Shown: piece by piece, positions 1 to 7,842 of the stretch
Layout: the number at the start of each line of letters is the position of its first letter
Position numbering within the stretch: position 1 is the first letter of the stretch
Source of the DNA: Nonomuraea sediminis
GTDB taxonomy: Bacteria > Actinomycetota > Actinomycetes > Streptosporangiales > Streptosporangiaceae
Length of the DNA: 64,000 bases
Direction of reading: 5' to 3'
Assembly (NCBI RefSeq): GCF_018531495.1
Contig: NZ_JAHDTI010000002.1
Span: forward strand, 1,116,001 to 1,180,000
Notes under the pieces: generated by a model
Databases searched by the model: none
What the model was told of the DNA's origin: nothing
The model's input: the letters and a program-made list of their open reading frames with translations, nothing else
Program-made: the position numbers and the translations under genes

Positions 1-20
1 ATAACCCCCTGATGGGGGTA
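1..20. terminator. Short hairpin downstream of the GH15 gene
   Basis: Five C (5-9) and five G (14-18) pair around a 4-nt loop, extended by an A-T pair (4/19). It lies just past the stop of the minus-strand GH15 gene, so it could end that transcript. There is no clear U-tract and the window edge cuts the context. Confidence 0.4.
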
Positions 21-28
21 CAGGAGAG

Positions 29-1870
29 TCAGGCTGCTGGAGAGATGGCCTCGTCGAGCAAGCGGTCCAGGTCCACGGCGGCTTTGATCAGCGCGAGGTG
101 GCTGAACGCCTGCGGGAAATTGCCGAGTTGCTCGCCGGAGGGCCCGATCTCCTCGGCGTACAGGCCCAGCGGATTGGCGTAGGTGAGCATTTTCTCGAAG
201 GTGAGACGGGCGTCCTCCAGGCGTCCCGAGCGGGCCAGCGCCTCGACGTACCAGAACGTGCACATCGAGAACGTGCCCTCCGAGCCACGCAGGCCGTCGG
301 GCGAGGCTTCGGGGTTGTAGCGGTAGACGAGGCTGTCGGAGACGAGTTCCTTGTCCATCGCGGTCAGCGTCGACTGCCACATCGGGTCGAAGGGGGAGAT
401 GAAGCCCACCAACGGCATGTACAGCAGGGAAGCGTCCAGGACGTCGCTCTCGTAGTGCTGCACGAACGCGCCGCGTTCGACGTTCCAGCCGCGTTCCATG
501 ATCTGGTTGTAGATGGCGTCGCGCACTTCGCCCCAGCGCTGCAGGTCGCCCGGGAGAGAGCGGTGTTCCGCCACCCGGATGGCCCGGTCGAGTGCCACCC
601 ATGACATCAGCCGGCCGTAGGTGAAGTCCTTGTCCCCGCCGCGGGTCTCCCACAGGCCGGCGTCGGGCTGGTCCCAGTTGTCGCACAGCCAGGTGATGAT
701 GTCGCGGATGTGCAGCCAACCCTGGTGGCCGATGGGCAGGCCGTGCAGGTCCGTCAGGTAGATCGAGTCCAGCGCCTCGCCGTAGACGTCGAGCTGCAGC
801 TGGGTGGCGGCGCCGTTGCCGATGCGGGCGGGACTGGAGCCGCGGTAGCCCTCGAAGTGGTCGAGTGCCTTTTCCTCCAGGTCGGGGGAGCCGTCGATGC
901 GGTACATGATCTGCAGCGGCCGCCCCGTTGTGCGGGAGTCCTGGACCCGCGCGCTCAGCCAGCGCAGGTAGGCTTCGGCCTCCTCCTGAAAGCCGAGGCC
1001 GAGCAGGGCGTGCACCGAGAACGACGCGTCACGCACCCAGGTGAAGCGGTAGTCCCAGTTGCGTTCCCCACCGACCTGCTCGGGCAGGCCCGCCGTCGGG
1101 GCGGCGACCAGGGCGCCGCTGGGCGCGTACGTCATGAGTTTGAGGGTGATGGCGGAGCGTTCGACCATTTCCCGCCACCGGCCTCGGTACGTGGAGCGGC
1201 CGACCCAGCCGCGCCAGTAGTCGCGGGTGGCCTCGAGCAGCTTCTCGGCCTCGTCCGCCGACCAGACGCGGGGCGGGCCGTCAGGGTTGACCTCGAAGAC
1301 CCCGCCGGCCGACCAGCCGACCTCGGCATGGACCGTGGCGCGGATGCCGCCGGTCTCGGTGATGCCCGTCTCGGCGATGATCGGGGCGCCCGGCTCGCGG
1401 ATCGCCGACAGCGAGGCGTGGAACGTGTCGCTGCGGAAGGTGGCGCCGTCCTGATCGGCCTGCGTCTGGTGCTGCTCGCGCCCGTAGTCGAACCGGGGTT
1501 CGCACTCGATGACGAAGCTCATCTGCCCGCGCACGACGCGCAGGAGCCGGATGAGCAGGTGCCGGTCGGTCTCCTCAGCGCCGGTGATCGGCATGAAGTC
1601 GATGAGTTCGCCTACGCCGTCCGGGGTCATGAACCGGGTGACCAGGATCGCCGTCCCCGGCAGGTAGAGCTGTTTGGTGACGTAGGTGTCGGTGTCGGGG
1701 CGGATCTGGAACTTGCCGCCCTTCTCCTGGTCGAGCAGTGACGCGAAGATGCTGGGCGAGTCGAATCGCGGCGCGCAGAACCAGTCGATGTTCCCGTCGT
1801 CGGACACCAGCGCGCACGTCTGCAGGTCCCCGATCAACCCATGGGCCTCGATGGCCGGGTACCAACCCAT
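29..1870 (-). CDS. Glycoside hydrolase family 15 protein (glucoamylase/trehalase-like)
   Basis: This 613-residue cytoplasmic protein fits the GH15 family, which hydrolyses alpha-glucosidic bonds (glucoamylase or actinobacterial trehalase). An N-terminal trehalase-like domain begins GLIGDLQTCALVSDDGNIDW. The (alpha/alpha)6 barrel carries NWDYRFTWVRDASF, the likely general acid Glu in DAGLWETRGG and the likely general base Glu in the stretch ending EQLGNFPQAFSH. The open frame extends further upstream, but the ATG at 1870 is preceded by GGAGGGAGTGTC and starts at the conserved MGWYPAIEAHG, so I chose it. No signal peptide is visible. Trehalase and glucoamylase cannot be told apart from sequence alone. 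Confidence 0.9.
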   Translation of the reverse strand: MGWYPAIEAHGLIGDLQTCALVSDDGNIDWFCAPRFDSPSIFASLLDQEKGGKFQIRPDTDTYVTKQLYLPGTAILVTRFMTPDGVGELIDFMPITGAEETDRHLLIRLLRVVRGQMSFVIECEPRFDYGREQHQTQADQDGATFRSDTFHASLSAIREPGAPIIAETGITETGGIRATVHAEVGWSAGGVFEVNPDGPPRVWSADEAEKLLEATRDYWRGWVGRSTYRGRWREMVERSAITLKLMTYAPSGALVAAPTAGLPEQVGGERNWDYRFTWVRDASFSVHALLGLGFQEEAEAYLRWLSARVQDSRTTGRPLQIMYRIDGSPDLEEKALDHFEGYRGSSPARIGNGAATQLQLDVYGEALDSIYLTDLHGLPIGHQGWLHIRDIITWLCDNWDQPDAGLWETRGGDKDFTYGRLMSWVALDRAIRVAEHRSLPGDLQRWGEVRDAIYNQIMERGWNVERGAFVQHYESDVLDASLLYMPLVGFISPFDPMWQSTLTAMDKELVSDSLVYRYNPEASPDGLRGSEGTFSMCTFWYVEALARSGRLEDARLTFEKMLTYANPLGLYAEEIGPSGEQLGNFPQAFSHLALIKAAVDLDRLLDEAISPAA

Positions 1871-2020
1871 GACACTCCCTCCGTTGCCGGGATGTATCCA
1901 ACGGTCGGTCACCACTGCCCGGCCGGACCTCATCCGCGGCGGGTGAGGTTGACGACCCGCTCCTGGGCTGTGAGCTTCCGAGAACCAGGGCACGTTGTGA
2001 CGTACGGCCGGCCCCGTCCG

Positions 2021-2090
2021 CGTCAGTGGCCATGTCAGCACTGCAACGGCCCGGTATCAGGGCGCTCGGCGATCGTGGATCTCACACCAG
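2021..2090 (+). repeat. Upstream repeat copy A (promoter-type duplication)
   Basis: A roughly 50-bp stretch holding GTCAGCACTGCAAC, GCCCGGTATCAGGGCG and CGATCGTGGAT recurs with few changes at about 2581-2633 and 6101-6151. Each copy lies just upstream of a plus-strand gene start (2131, remnant 2634/P450 2770, and 6152). It is probably a shared promoter/operator block that spread by duplication. I cannot assign -35/-10 boxes with certainty. Confidence 0.55.
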
Positions 2091-2130
2091 CAGTTCCCCT
2101 TGAATTTCAGACTTGAAGGAGCGCACCACG

Positions 2131-2535
2131 ATGTCCGTCACCCTTACCGACCAGGACAAGACCACCCTGCGGACCGCCGCGTGGGGCGCCGTCTCGCTGA
2201 TGTCCGCCGCTGGTGCCGCCGGCTCGGCCCACAAGGTCGCCACTTACGGCTCCATCGCCTTGACCTCCGCGACCGGTCTGGTCGGGCACGTGCTCACCAA
2301 GGCGCCCAAGGGCGTGAAGTACGGCAAGACCGTAGCCGAACTCGCCGACCAGGTGCTGCCTGCTCTGACCGCGGCCATGGGCCTGCTCAGGCAGCAGGAC
2401 CCGGCTGAGGCCGACAACTTCCGCAGCACCGTCATCGTCGCCATCGACTCGGCCGCCCAGACCCACCAGGGGCGGCCCAGCCCCACCCTGGTCGACATGG
2501 CCCGCAAGATCACCGGAGCCCTCGACGCCGCTTGA
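2131..2535 (+). CDS. Small hypothetical protein, actinobacterial type
   Basis: A 134-residue protein of unknown function. The start is ATG 2131, with AAGGAG at 2116-2121 and a 9-nt spacer; an in-frame TTG at 2113 would lie inside the ribosome-binding site. The N-terminal third is rich in Ala/Ser/Gly (AAWGAVSLMSAAGAAGSAHK) and weakly hydrophobic; the rest looks helical. No catalytic motif is visible. It follows repeat copy A, so it may be expressed with the drug-handling genes that carry the same upstream block. Confidence 0.75.
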   Translation: MSVTLTDQDKTTLRTAAWGAVSLMSAAGAAGSAHKVATYGSIALTSATGLVGHVLTKAPKGVKYGKTVAELADQVLPALTAAMGLLRQQDPAEADNFRSTVIVAIDSAAQTHQGRPSPTLVDMARKITGALDAA

Positions 2536-2571
2536 TGGAAGGTCGACCTGCTCCGCCGGTGGTCAGGTCTG

Positions 2572-2735
2572 ATGCGGTGTCGTGTCAGCACGGTAACTGC
2601 CCGGTGTCAGGGCGGTTGGCGATGGTGGATGCCATGAACGGTTCGGCGATTTGCGGCCTGTGGGCTGCGAAAGGCATGGACCGGAACGATCTTTGCCCTG
2701 CTCGGGCCCGATACCCCGACATCGGGCAACCGGCT
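2572..2735 (+). pseudogene. Upstream repeat copy B with truncated remnant of a drrA-like 5' end
   Basis: This stretch aligns with the promoter and start of the ABC ATPase gene at 6152. It shares GCGGTGTCGTGTCAGCACGG and then ATGAACGGTTCGGCGAT (ATG 2634, encoding MNGSAI as in the intact gene). It later jumps to ACGATCTTTGCCCTGCTCGG, which matches the Walker A approach at 6244-6263. About 60 bases between these matches are missing and the frame is broken, so only a 38-codon open frame ending at 2750 is left. The intact gene 3.5 kb downstream is the obvious source. A 6-bp hairpin (CCCGAT/ATCGGG) lies at about 2706-2725. Confidence 0.7.
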
Positions 2736-2769
2736 GCTCGCTGGACCTAGGCCGATGAGAGGAATGACT

Positions 2770-3969
2770 ATGGAATACACCGTTACCGCACTGCCGACCG
2801 CGCGTCAGTCCGGCTGTCCCTTCGACCCGCCCAAGGAGCTGATCGAGGCCCGCGAGCACGGCCCGATCAGCCGCTTCACCTTCCCCGACGGGCACGAGAG
2901 CTGGCTGGTCACCGGTTACGACCTGGCCAGGTCGATCCTGGCCGACCCTCGGTTCAGCTCGCGCAAGGAGCTCATGCGCCACCACCCGCTTGTGGATCTC
3001 GGTGACTTCGAGGTCCCCCCGGCGCCGCCCGGCGAGTTTCTCCTCATGGACGAGCCCCAGCACAGCCGGTATCGCAAGCCGCTGGTGGGCAAGTTCACCG
3101 TACGGCGGATGCGGCTGCTCACCGAGCGCGTGGAGCAGATCACCGCCGAGCACCTGGACGCCATGGAGAAGGCCGGCCCGTCGGCGGACCTGGTGACCGC
3201 GTTCGCCAAGCCCATCCCCTCGATCGTCATCTGCGAGCTGCTGGGCGTGCCGTACGAGGACCGGGGCTCCTTCCAGGACAACATCGACAAGTTCCTCGGC
3301 GGGGAGGTCAGCGACGAGGACCTGATCGCCGCCTACACCGCGACCCAGGAGTACCTCGCGGAGCTGGTGGCGGCCAAGCGCGCCAACCCCACCGACGACG
3401 TGCTCAGCGACCTGCTCGACAGCGATCTGACCGACGAGGAGCTGCGGGGCATGGCCCTGATCCTGCTGTCGGCCGGGTTCGACACCACGGCGAACATGCT
3501 GGCGCTGGGCACCTTCGCGCTGCTGCAGAACCCGGAGCAGCTGGCCGCGCTGCGCGCCGACCCCGAGCTCACCGAAAAGGCCGTCGAAGAACTGCTGCGG
3601 TACCTGACCGTGGCGAAGACGTTCATGAGGACGGCGCTGGAGGACGTCGAGCTGGGCGGCAAGACCATCAAGGCCGGTACGACGGTCATCGTGTCGTACG
3701 CCACCGCCAACCGTGACCCTGAGCGCTTCACCGACCCCCACGTGCTGGACCTGCGCAGGCAGGACGGCGGGCACCTGGCCTTCGGCCACGGCATCCACCA
3801 GTGCCTGGGCCAGCAGCTCGCTCGTGTCGAGCTGCGCGTCGCGCTCCCCGCGCTGCTCAACCGCTTCCCCACCCTGCGCCTGGCCGTACCGGCTGAGGAG
3901 GTCAGCCTGCGCCCGGAGACCGCCGACATCTACGGGGTCAAGAGCCTCCCGGTCACCTGGGACGCGTGA
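2770..3969 (+). CDS. Cytochrome P450 monooxygenase
   Basis: A 399-residue soluble bacterial P450. The I-helix oxygen-binding motif is AGFDTT (residues 235-240), the K-helix ExxR is ELLR (274-277) and the haem-binding loop is FGHGIHQCLG with Cys345 as axial ligand. Length and motifs fit the CYP105/CYP107-like families that oxidise small molecules, often in secondary metabolism or drug detoxification. ATG 2770 was chosen because AGAGGA lies 6 nt upstream; in-frame ATGs at 2755 and 2764 overlap that site. No ferredoxin or ferredoxin reductase gene adjoins, so electrons must come from elsewhere. A strong terminator follows at 4008. The substrate is unknown. Confidence 0.95.
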   Translation: MEYTVTALPTARQSGCPFDPPKELIEAREHGPISRFTFPDGHESWLVTGYDLARSILADPRFSSRKELMRHHPLVDLGDFEVPPAPPGEFLLMDEPQHSRYRKPLVGKFTVRRMRLLTERVEQITAEHLDAMEKAGPSADLVTAFAKPIPSIVICELLGVPYEDRGSFQDNIDKFLGGEVSDEDLIAAYTATQEYLAELVAAKRANPTDDVLSDLLDSDLTDEELRGMALILLSAGFDTTANMLALGTFALLQNPEQLAALRADPELTEKAVEELLRYLTVAKTFMRTALEDVELGGKTIKAGTTVIVSYATANRDPERFTDPHVLDLRRQDGGHLAFGHGIHQCLGQQLARVELRVALPALLNRFPTLRLAVPAEEVSLRPETADIYGVKSLPVTWDA

Positions 3970-4007
3970 CCGCGCGCTGAGGTCGCGTACGCGCCTCATC
4001 CAGCCCA

Positions 4008-4046
4008 CGCCGAAGGGCGGCGGTAGTCTCCCGCCGCCCTTCGGCG
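4008..4046. terminator. Strong bidirectional hairpin terminator
   Basis: A perfect 16-bp stem (CGCCGAAGGGCGGCGG at 4008-4023 with its complement at 4031-4046) closes a 7-nt loop. It sits between the convergent P450 (stop 3969) and the flavin monooxygenase (stop 4135), so it can serve both strands. Confidence 0.85.
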
Positions 4047-4134
4047 TTCATGTCCGCTGTCGAGAACGCCGCCGAAACCGGCACGCTCCCGGCCTCCCGG
4101 CCTGGCCCGCCGTACTCGCCGGAAAGAACCGTCG

Positions 4135-5271
4135 CTAGGCCTGTTCGTGGCCGGTGAGCAGGGAGAGGAGGCCGTGGGGTGCGTTGTCGCCGAAGCAGAG
4201 CTCGAAGTCGCGGGCGGCTTCGGCGGCCTCCGCGGTGCTGCGGGGGAACAGGGCCTGCTCGTATTCGGTGAGCGCGGCCTCGACGTCATCGGGGTGCGCG
4301 GCGATGGCCTTGCCGAGTTCGGCGCCGTCGTACATGGCCAGGTTGGCGCCTTCGCCGTTCGGGGGCGAGAGGTGGGCGGCGTCGCCGAGCAGGGTCACCC
4401 CCGGCGTTCGATCCCACCGGTGCCCGATGGGCAGGGCGTGGAGGGGGCGCAGGACCGGCGCGGTGTCACCGTCGGTGATCAGCGCGGTGAGCTCCGGCGC
4501 CCAGCCGTCGAACTCCTGCGCGATCCGGGCGGTCGCCGCGGCGGAATCGGTGAAATCGATCCCGGCGAACCAGTCCTGCGGCTTGGAGAGCGCGACGTAG
4601 GTGTGGAGGGTCCCGCCGCTCTCCCGGTGAGCCTGGATCCCCTGCCCCGGCCTGAGCGCGGACATCGCCCCGCCGCCGACCGCTTTCGCGCTGGCGGGGT
4701 GCCGGGTGTCGGCGTCGAACAGGTAGGTCTCGACGAACGACATGCCGACGTATTCGGGCTTCGCGTCCGAGAGCAGTGGGCGGATCTTCGACCAGGCGCC
4801 GTCCGCGCCCACGAGGAGTCCGGCGCCCACGGTCGATCCGTCCGCGAACGTCAGCTCGTGCCGACCGGCGCCGAGGGCCGCGACGCCGACGACCTTCTTC
4901 CCCCACTGGATCGTCTCCGCGGGCAGGGATTCAAGGAGAATCCGCCGCAGATCACCCCGAAGCGCCTCGGGACGCTCGCCGGTGCCGTCGTCGGGCTGGT
5001 CGAGGAGCACCTTCCCATGCTGGTCGAGCACCCGCGAAGCCTCGCTGCCCTCGTGGATGATCGCACGGAACTCCTCGGTGAGGCCGGCCGCTTCGAGCGC
5101 GAGCTGTCCGTTGTGCCGGTGGATGTCGAGCTGGCCGCCCTGCGTGCGCGCCACCGGGGAGGGCTCCGCCTCATAGACGGTCGCCCGGATGCCGTGCACG
5201 TGCAGGACTCGAGCAAGGGTCAGACCGCCGAGGCCGGCGCCGACGATGACGATCGGGTGGCTGGTGTTCAT
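4135..5271 (-). CDS. Tet(X)-like FAD-dependent monooxygenase
   Basis: A 378-residue class A flavoprotein monooxygenase. The N-terminal FAD-binding Rossmann motif is GAGLGGLTLARVL, GGQLDIH matches the conserved GGTLDLH region of Tet(X)-type enzymes, and the second FAD motif is LLGDAAHLSPPNGEGANLA. Tet(X) proteins hydroxylate and so inactivate tetracyclines; many actinomycete relatives act on other aromatic or polyketide substrates. Start ATG 5271 has AGGAAG a few bases upstream. The gene diverges from a TetR regulator, with two palindromes in the 84-bp gap, so inducible repression is likely. Actual tetracycline inactivation is inference. Confidence 0.88.
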   Translation of the reverse strand: MNTSHPIVIVGAGLGGLTLARVLHVHGIRATVYEAEPSPVARTQGGQLDIHRHNGQLALEAAGLTEEFRAIIHEGSEASRVLDQHGKVLLDQPDDGTGERPEALRGDLRRILLESLPAETIQWGKKVVGVAALGAGRHELTFADGSTVGAGLLVGADGAWSKIRPLLSDAKPEYVGMSFVETYLFDADTRHPASAKAVGGGAMSALRPGQGIQAHRESGGTLHTYVALSKPQDWFAGIDFTDSAAATARIAQEFDGWAPELTALITDGDTAPVLRPLHALPIGHRWDRTPGVTLLGDAAHLSPPNGEGANLAMYDGAELGKAIAAHPDDVEAALTEYEQALFPRSTAEAAEAARDFELCFGDNAPHGLLSLLTGHEQA

Positions 5272-5302
5272 GGGCTTCCTCGCTTCTGGTCGGACAGAGC
5301 CA

Positions 5303-5345
5303 TATGGAACGGCGATCCATAAGCAATATGGACCATCGTTCCATA
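5303..5345. promoter_or_regulatory. Two tandem operators TATGGA-N7-TCCATA
   Basis: Two identical-architecture palindromes, 5303-5321 and 5327-5345, each have perfect 6-bp arms TATGGA/TCCATA around 7 nt. Their centres are 24 bp apart. They fill the divergent promoter between the monooxygenase and the TetR gene and are almost certainly the TetR binding sites. The second ends 10 bp before the TetR start codon, suggesting a very short or absent leader and tight autoregulation. Confidence 0.85.
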
Positions 5346-5355
5346 ATGTGTCAAG

Positions 5356-6060
5356 ATGGGGAACGTGCCACGGACAAGAGGAAGAGCACCCGCTGGGGGA
5401 CGTGCCGACGCCCTCTCTCAAGAGATCGTCATCGGCATGGCCGTCGCGCTGCTGGACGAGTACGGCGAGCGAGGGCTCACCTTCCGGCTGCTGGCCGAAC
5501 GGCTGAACACCGGCACCGGAGCCCTGTACTGGCACGTGGCGAACAAGGACGAACTCGTCGCCCTGGCCGCCGACCAGGTGCTCGGCCACGCCCTCGCCAC
5601 AGTTGGACGGCCCGCGGACGGCGCCGGGCTGCGCGCGCTCGCCATCGCCGTCTTCGACACCCTCGACCGGCACCCGTGGGCCGCCTCCCACGTCACCGCG
5701 CCTGCCACACATGCCAACGCACTGCGCCTGTTCGACCGCATCGGCACCCTGGTCGCAGGAACCGGGCTGCCCACCTCGCGGCAGTTCGCGGTCTCCACCG
5801 CGATCTTCTACTACGTCACCGGCGTCAGCGCCCAGATCATCGCTCCGGGCGTCACCGTCAGCGCGACCACCAGCCGCGACGCCTTCCTTGCCCAGACCGC
5901 CGAACGCTGGGAGACGCTCGACCCCGCCGACTACCCCTTCCTGACGCGCATCACCGCGGACCTGCGCGAACACGACGACCGCGACCAGTTCATCGCCGGC
6001 CTCGACCTGCTCCTTGCCGGCCTGAACACGGCTGAGGACCCGCGACCCGAAACCTCCTAG
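5356..6060 (+). CDS. TetR family transcriptional regulator
   Basis: A 234-residue regulator. The helix-turn-helix lies near residues 25-65, with LTFRLLAERLNTGTGALYWH and the typical HVANKDELVALAADQVL that follows it. The C-terminal two thirds is the helical ligand-binding domain. Start ATG 5356 lacks a clear Shine-Dalgarno and lies directly after operator 2, so a near-leaderless transcript is plausible. Divergent placement from the Tet(X)-like gene argues for repression of that gene, relieved by its substrate or a related compound. Confidence 0.9.
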   Translation: MGNVPRTRGRAPAGGRADALSQEIVIGMAVALLDEYGERGLTFRLLAERLNTGTGALYWHVANKDELVALAADQVLGHALATVGRPADGAGLRALAIAVFDTLDRHPWAASHVTAPATHANALRLFDRIGTLVAGTGLPTSRQFAVSTAIFYYVTGVSAQIIAPGVTVSATTSRDAFLAQTAERWETLDPADYPFLTRITADLREHDDRDQFIAGLDLLLAGLNTAEDPRPETS

Positions 6061-6075
6061 GCAGCCTTTGGTCCG

Positions 6076-6151
6076 TGACGCGGTGTCGTGTCAGCGGCGG
6101 CGTCAGCACGGCAACGGCCCGGTATCAGAGCGATCGTCGATCGTGGACGCC
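6076..6151 (+). repeat. Upstream repeat copy C (promoter of the ABC exporter)
   Basis: This is the intact parent of copy B. It shares GCGGTGTCGTGTCAGC, GTCAGCACGGCAACGGCCCG and GATCGTGGACGCCATG. An extra CGATCGTCGATCG direct/palindromic element sits at about 6131-6143. The block reaches the ATG at 6152 and probably holds the promoter and an operator for the exporter. Confidence 0.55.
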
Positions 6152-7096
6152 ATGAACGGTTCAGCGATTGCGGCCTCGGGGCTGCGAAAGTCCTACAAGG
6201 ACAAGGTCGTGCTCGACGGCATCGACCTGGATGTCCGGGCCGGCACGATCTTCGCCCTGCTCGGGCCCAACGGCGCTGGAAAGACCACGACGGTGAACGT
6301 GCTGACCACGCTGCTCACCCCCGACGCCGGGAAGGTGATCGTCGCCGGGCACGACCTGGCCACGGAGACCAGGGCAGTGCGCGCGGCGATCGGGGTCACC
6401 GGCCAGTTCGCCTCGGTGGACGACCTGCTCACCGGCGAGGAGAACCTGCTGCTGATGGCGGATCTCCTGCACCTGCCCAAGGCGGAGGGCAGGCAGATCG
6501 CCCGCCGGTTGCTCGACCAGTTCGAGCTGGGCGAAGCGGCGAGCAAGCAGGCGGCGTCCTACTCCGGCGGCATGCGCCGCAAGCTGGACCTCGCCATGAC
6601 GCTGGTCGGCAAGCCGCAGATCATCTTCCTGGACGAGCCCACGACGGGACTCGATCCGCGCAGCCGCCGGACCATGTGGGACATCATCCGGGAACTGGTC
6701 GCCGACGGTACGACCATCTTCCTCACCACCCAGTATCTGGAGGAGGCCGACCAGCTCGCCGACCGCATCGCCGTACTCGATCAGGGCCGGCTGGTCGCCC
6801 AGGGCACCGCCGATGAGCTCAAGCGCCGGATTCCCGGCAGCCATGTCCGGCTGCGGTTCGCCGATCAGTACGCGCTCGACGTCGCGGCACGGGTCCTGCC
6901 CGGGTCCACGAGGGACGACGAGGAGCTGACCTTGCGGGTTCCCGGCGACGGCGGGGTGAGGTCGCTCCGCGCGCTGCTCGATCAGCTCGACGCGCAATCC
7001 ATAGAAGCCGAGGAACTGTCGGTGCATACACCGGATCTGGACGACGTCTTCCTCGCCCTCACCGGTCACGGAAACAAGGAGGTCAGTGCACGATGA
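6152..7096 (+). CDS. drrA: DrrA-like ABC exporter ATP-binding protein
   Basis: A 314-residue ABC ATPase of the daunorubicin-resistance type. Walker A is GPNGAGKTTT (residues 38-47), the signature is SGGMRRKLDLAM, Walker B is IIFLDEPTTGLD, and the C-terminal part ends with the DrrA-type motif DLDDVFLALTG. It powers the membrane partner encoded by the next gene, and the two reading frames overlap by ATGA (7093-7096), indicating translational coupling. ATG 6152 is used because the family's conserved N-terminus starts there; only a weak GTGGA lies upstream. Substrate is unknown; the nearby P450, Tet(X)-like enzyme and TetR suggest a toxic small molecule. Confidence 0.9.
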   Translation: MNGSAIAASGLRKSYKDKVVLDGIDLDVRAGTIFALLGPNGAGKTTTVNVLTTLLTPDAGKVIVAGHDLATETRAVRAAIGVTGQFASVDDLLTGEENLLLMADLLHLPKAEGRQIARRLLDQFELGEAASKQAASYSGGMRRKLDLAMTLVGKPQIIFLDEPTTGLDPRSRRTMWDIIRELVADGTTIFLTTQYLEEADQLADRIAVLDQGRLVAQGTADELKRRIPGSHVRLRFADQYALDVAARVLPGSTRDDEELTLRVPGDGGVRSLRALLDQLDAQSIEAEELSVHTPDLDDVFLALTGHGNKEVSAR

Positions 7097-7842
7097 ACAC
7101 CATCTCAGATTCCGCGACCATGCTGCGGCGCAACTTCCGGCACACGATGCGCAACCCGCTGGCGATGTTCAACGCCATCATCATGCCGCTCGTTCTGATG
7201 TTCCTGATGGTCTACATCCTCGGCGACGCGTTCAACGTCGGTGTCAACTATGCCGATTACGCGACGCCGGGGTTGATCGTGACGACCATTTGCTACGGGA
7301 TCAGCCCCACCGCGATCGCGGTGAATTCGGATATGACGAAGGGATTCATCAACCGGCTTCGCGTCATGCATGTGTCCAGGGGCGCGGTGTTGAACGCGCA
7401 CGTGATCGAGACCATGCTGCGGACGCTGGTGGCCATCGCGTTCATCATCGGGGTCTCGTTCCTGATGGGATTCCGGCCTTCAGCGAGTTTCACGCAGTGG
7501 CTCGGCGTGATCGGCATCGTCGTGCTGGCCGTACTGGCCATCGGCTGGCTGACCGTCGCGTTCGGCCTCGCGGCGAAGTCGCCGGAGAGCGCGGGCCTCA
7601 TCGGTGTCCCGCTGATGATCCTCCCCTTCCTGAGCAGCGCATTCACGCCCGCCGACAAGATGGGGCCCGGTGCGCGGCAGTTCGCGGAGTACCAGCCGTT
7701 CACCTCGATCATCGAAACCGTGCGCGGGCTGCTGACCGGCGCGCCGTCGACCGGCTCGGCCATCGCGGCGGTCGCCTGGTGCGTGGGGATCGCGCTGATC
7801 GGCTACCTGTGGGCGCGCAGGACGTTCACGAAGCGAGGGTGA
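7093..7842 (+). CDS. drrB: DrrB-like ABC-2 type exporter permease
   Basis: A 249-residue integral membrane protein of the ABC-2 family with about six hydrophobic segments, for example PLAMFNAIIMPLVLMFLMVY, the segment around LVAIAFIIGVSFLMGF and VVLAVLAIGWLTVAFGLA. The N-terminal region MLRRNFRHTMRNP and the central NRLRVMHVSRGAVL are typical of DrrB partners. Its ATG overlaps the drrA stop by 4 nt. Its last 17 bases overlap the end of the convergent SARP regulator, so the two transcripts collide. Confidence 0.9.
   Translation: MNTISDSATMLRRNFRHTMRNPLAMFNAIIMPLVLMFLMVYILGDAFNVGVNYADYATPGLIVTTICYGISPTAIAVNSDMTKGFINRLRVMHVSRGAVLNAHVIETMLRTLVAIAFIIGVSFLMGFRPSASFTQWLGVIGIVVLAVLAIGWLTVAFGLAAKSPESAGLIGVPLMILPFLSSAFTPADKMGPGARQFAEYQPFTSIIETVRGLLTGAPSTGSAIAAVAWCVGIALIGYLWARRTFTKRG

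Noticed and set aside
710..1741. 343-codon plus-strand frame opposite the GH15 gene
   Set aside because: It lies antisense to a clear GH15 gene and lacks any motif; a typical high-GC shadow.
5272..5973. Upstream extension of the Tet(X)-like frame across the TetR gene
   Set aside because: It would overlap the operators and the TetR gene antisense; ATG 5271 with AGGAAG begins exactly at the FAD-binding domain.
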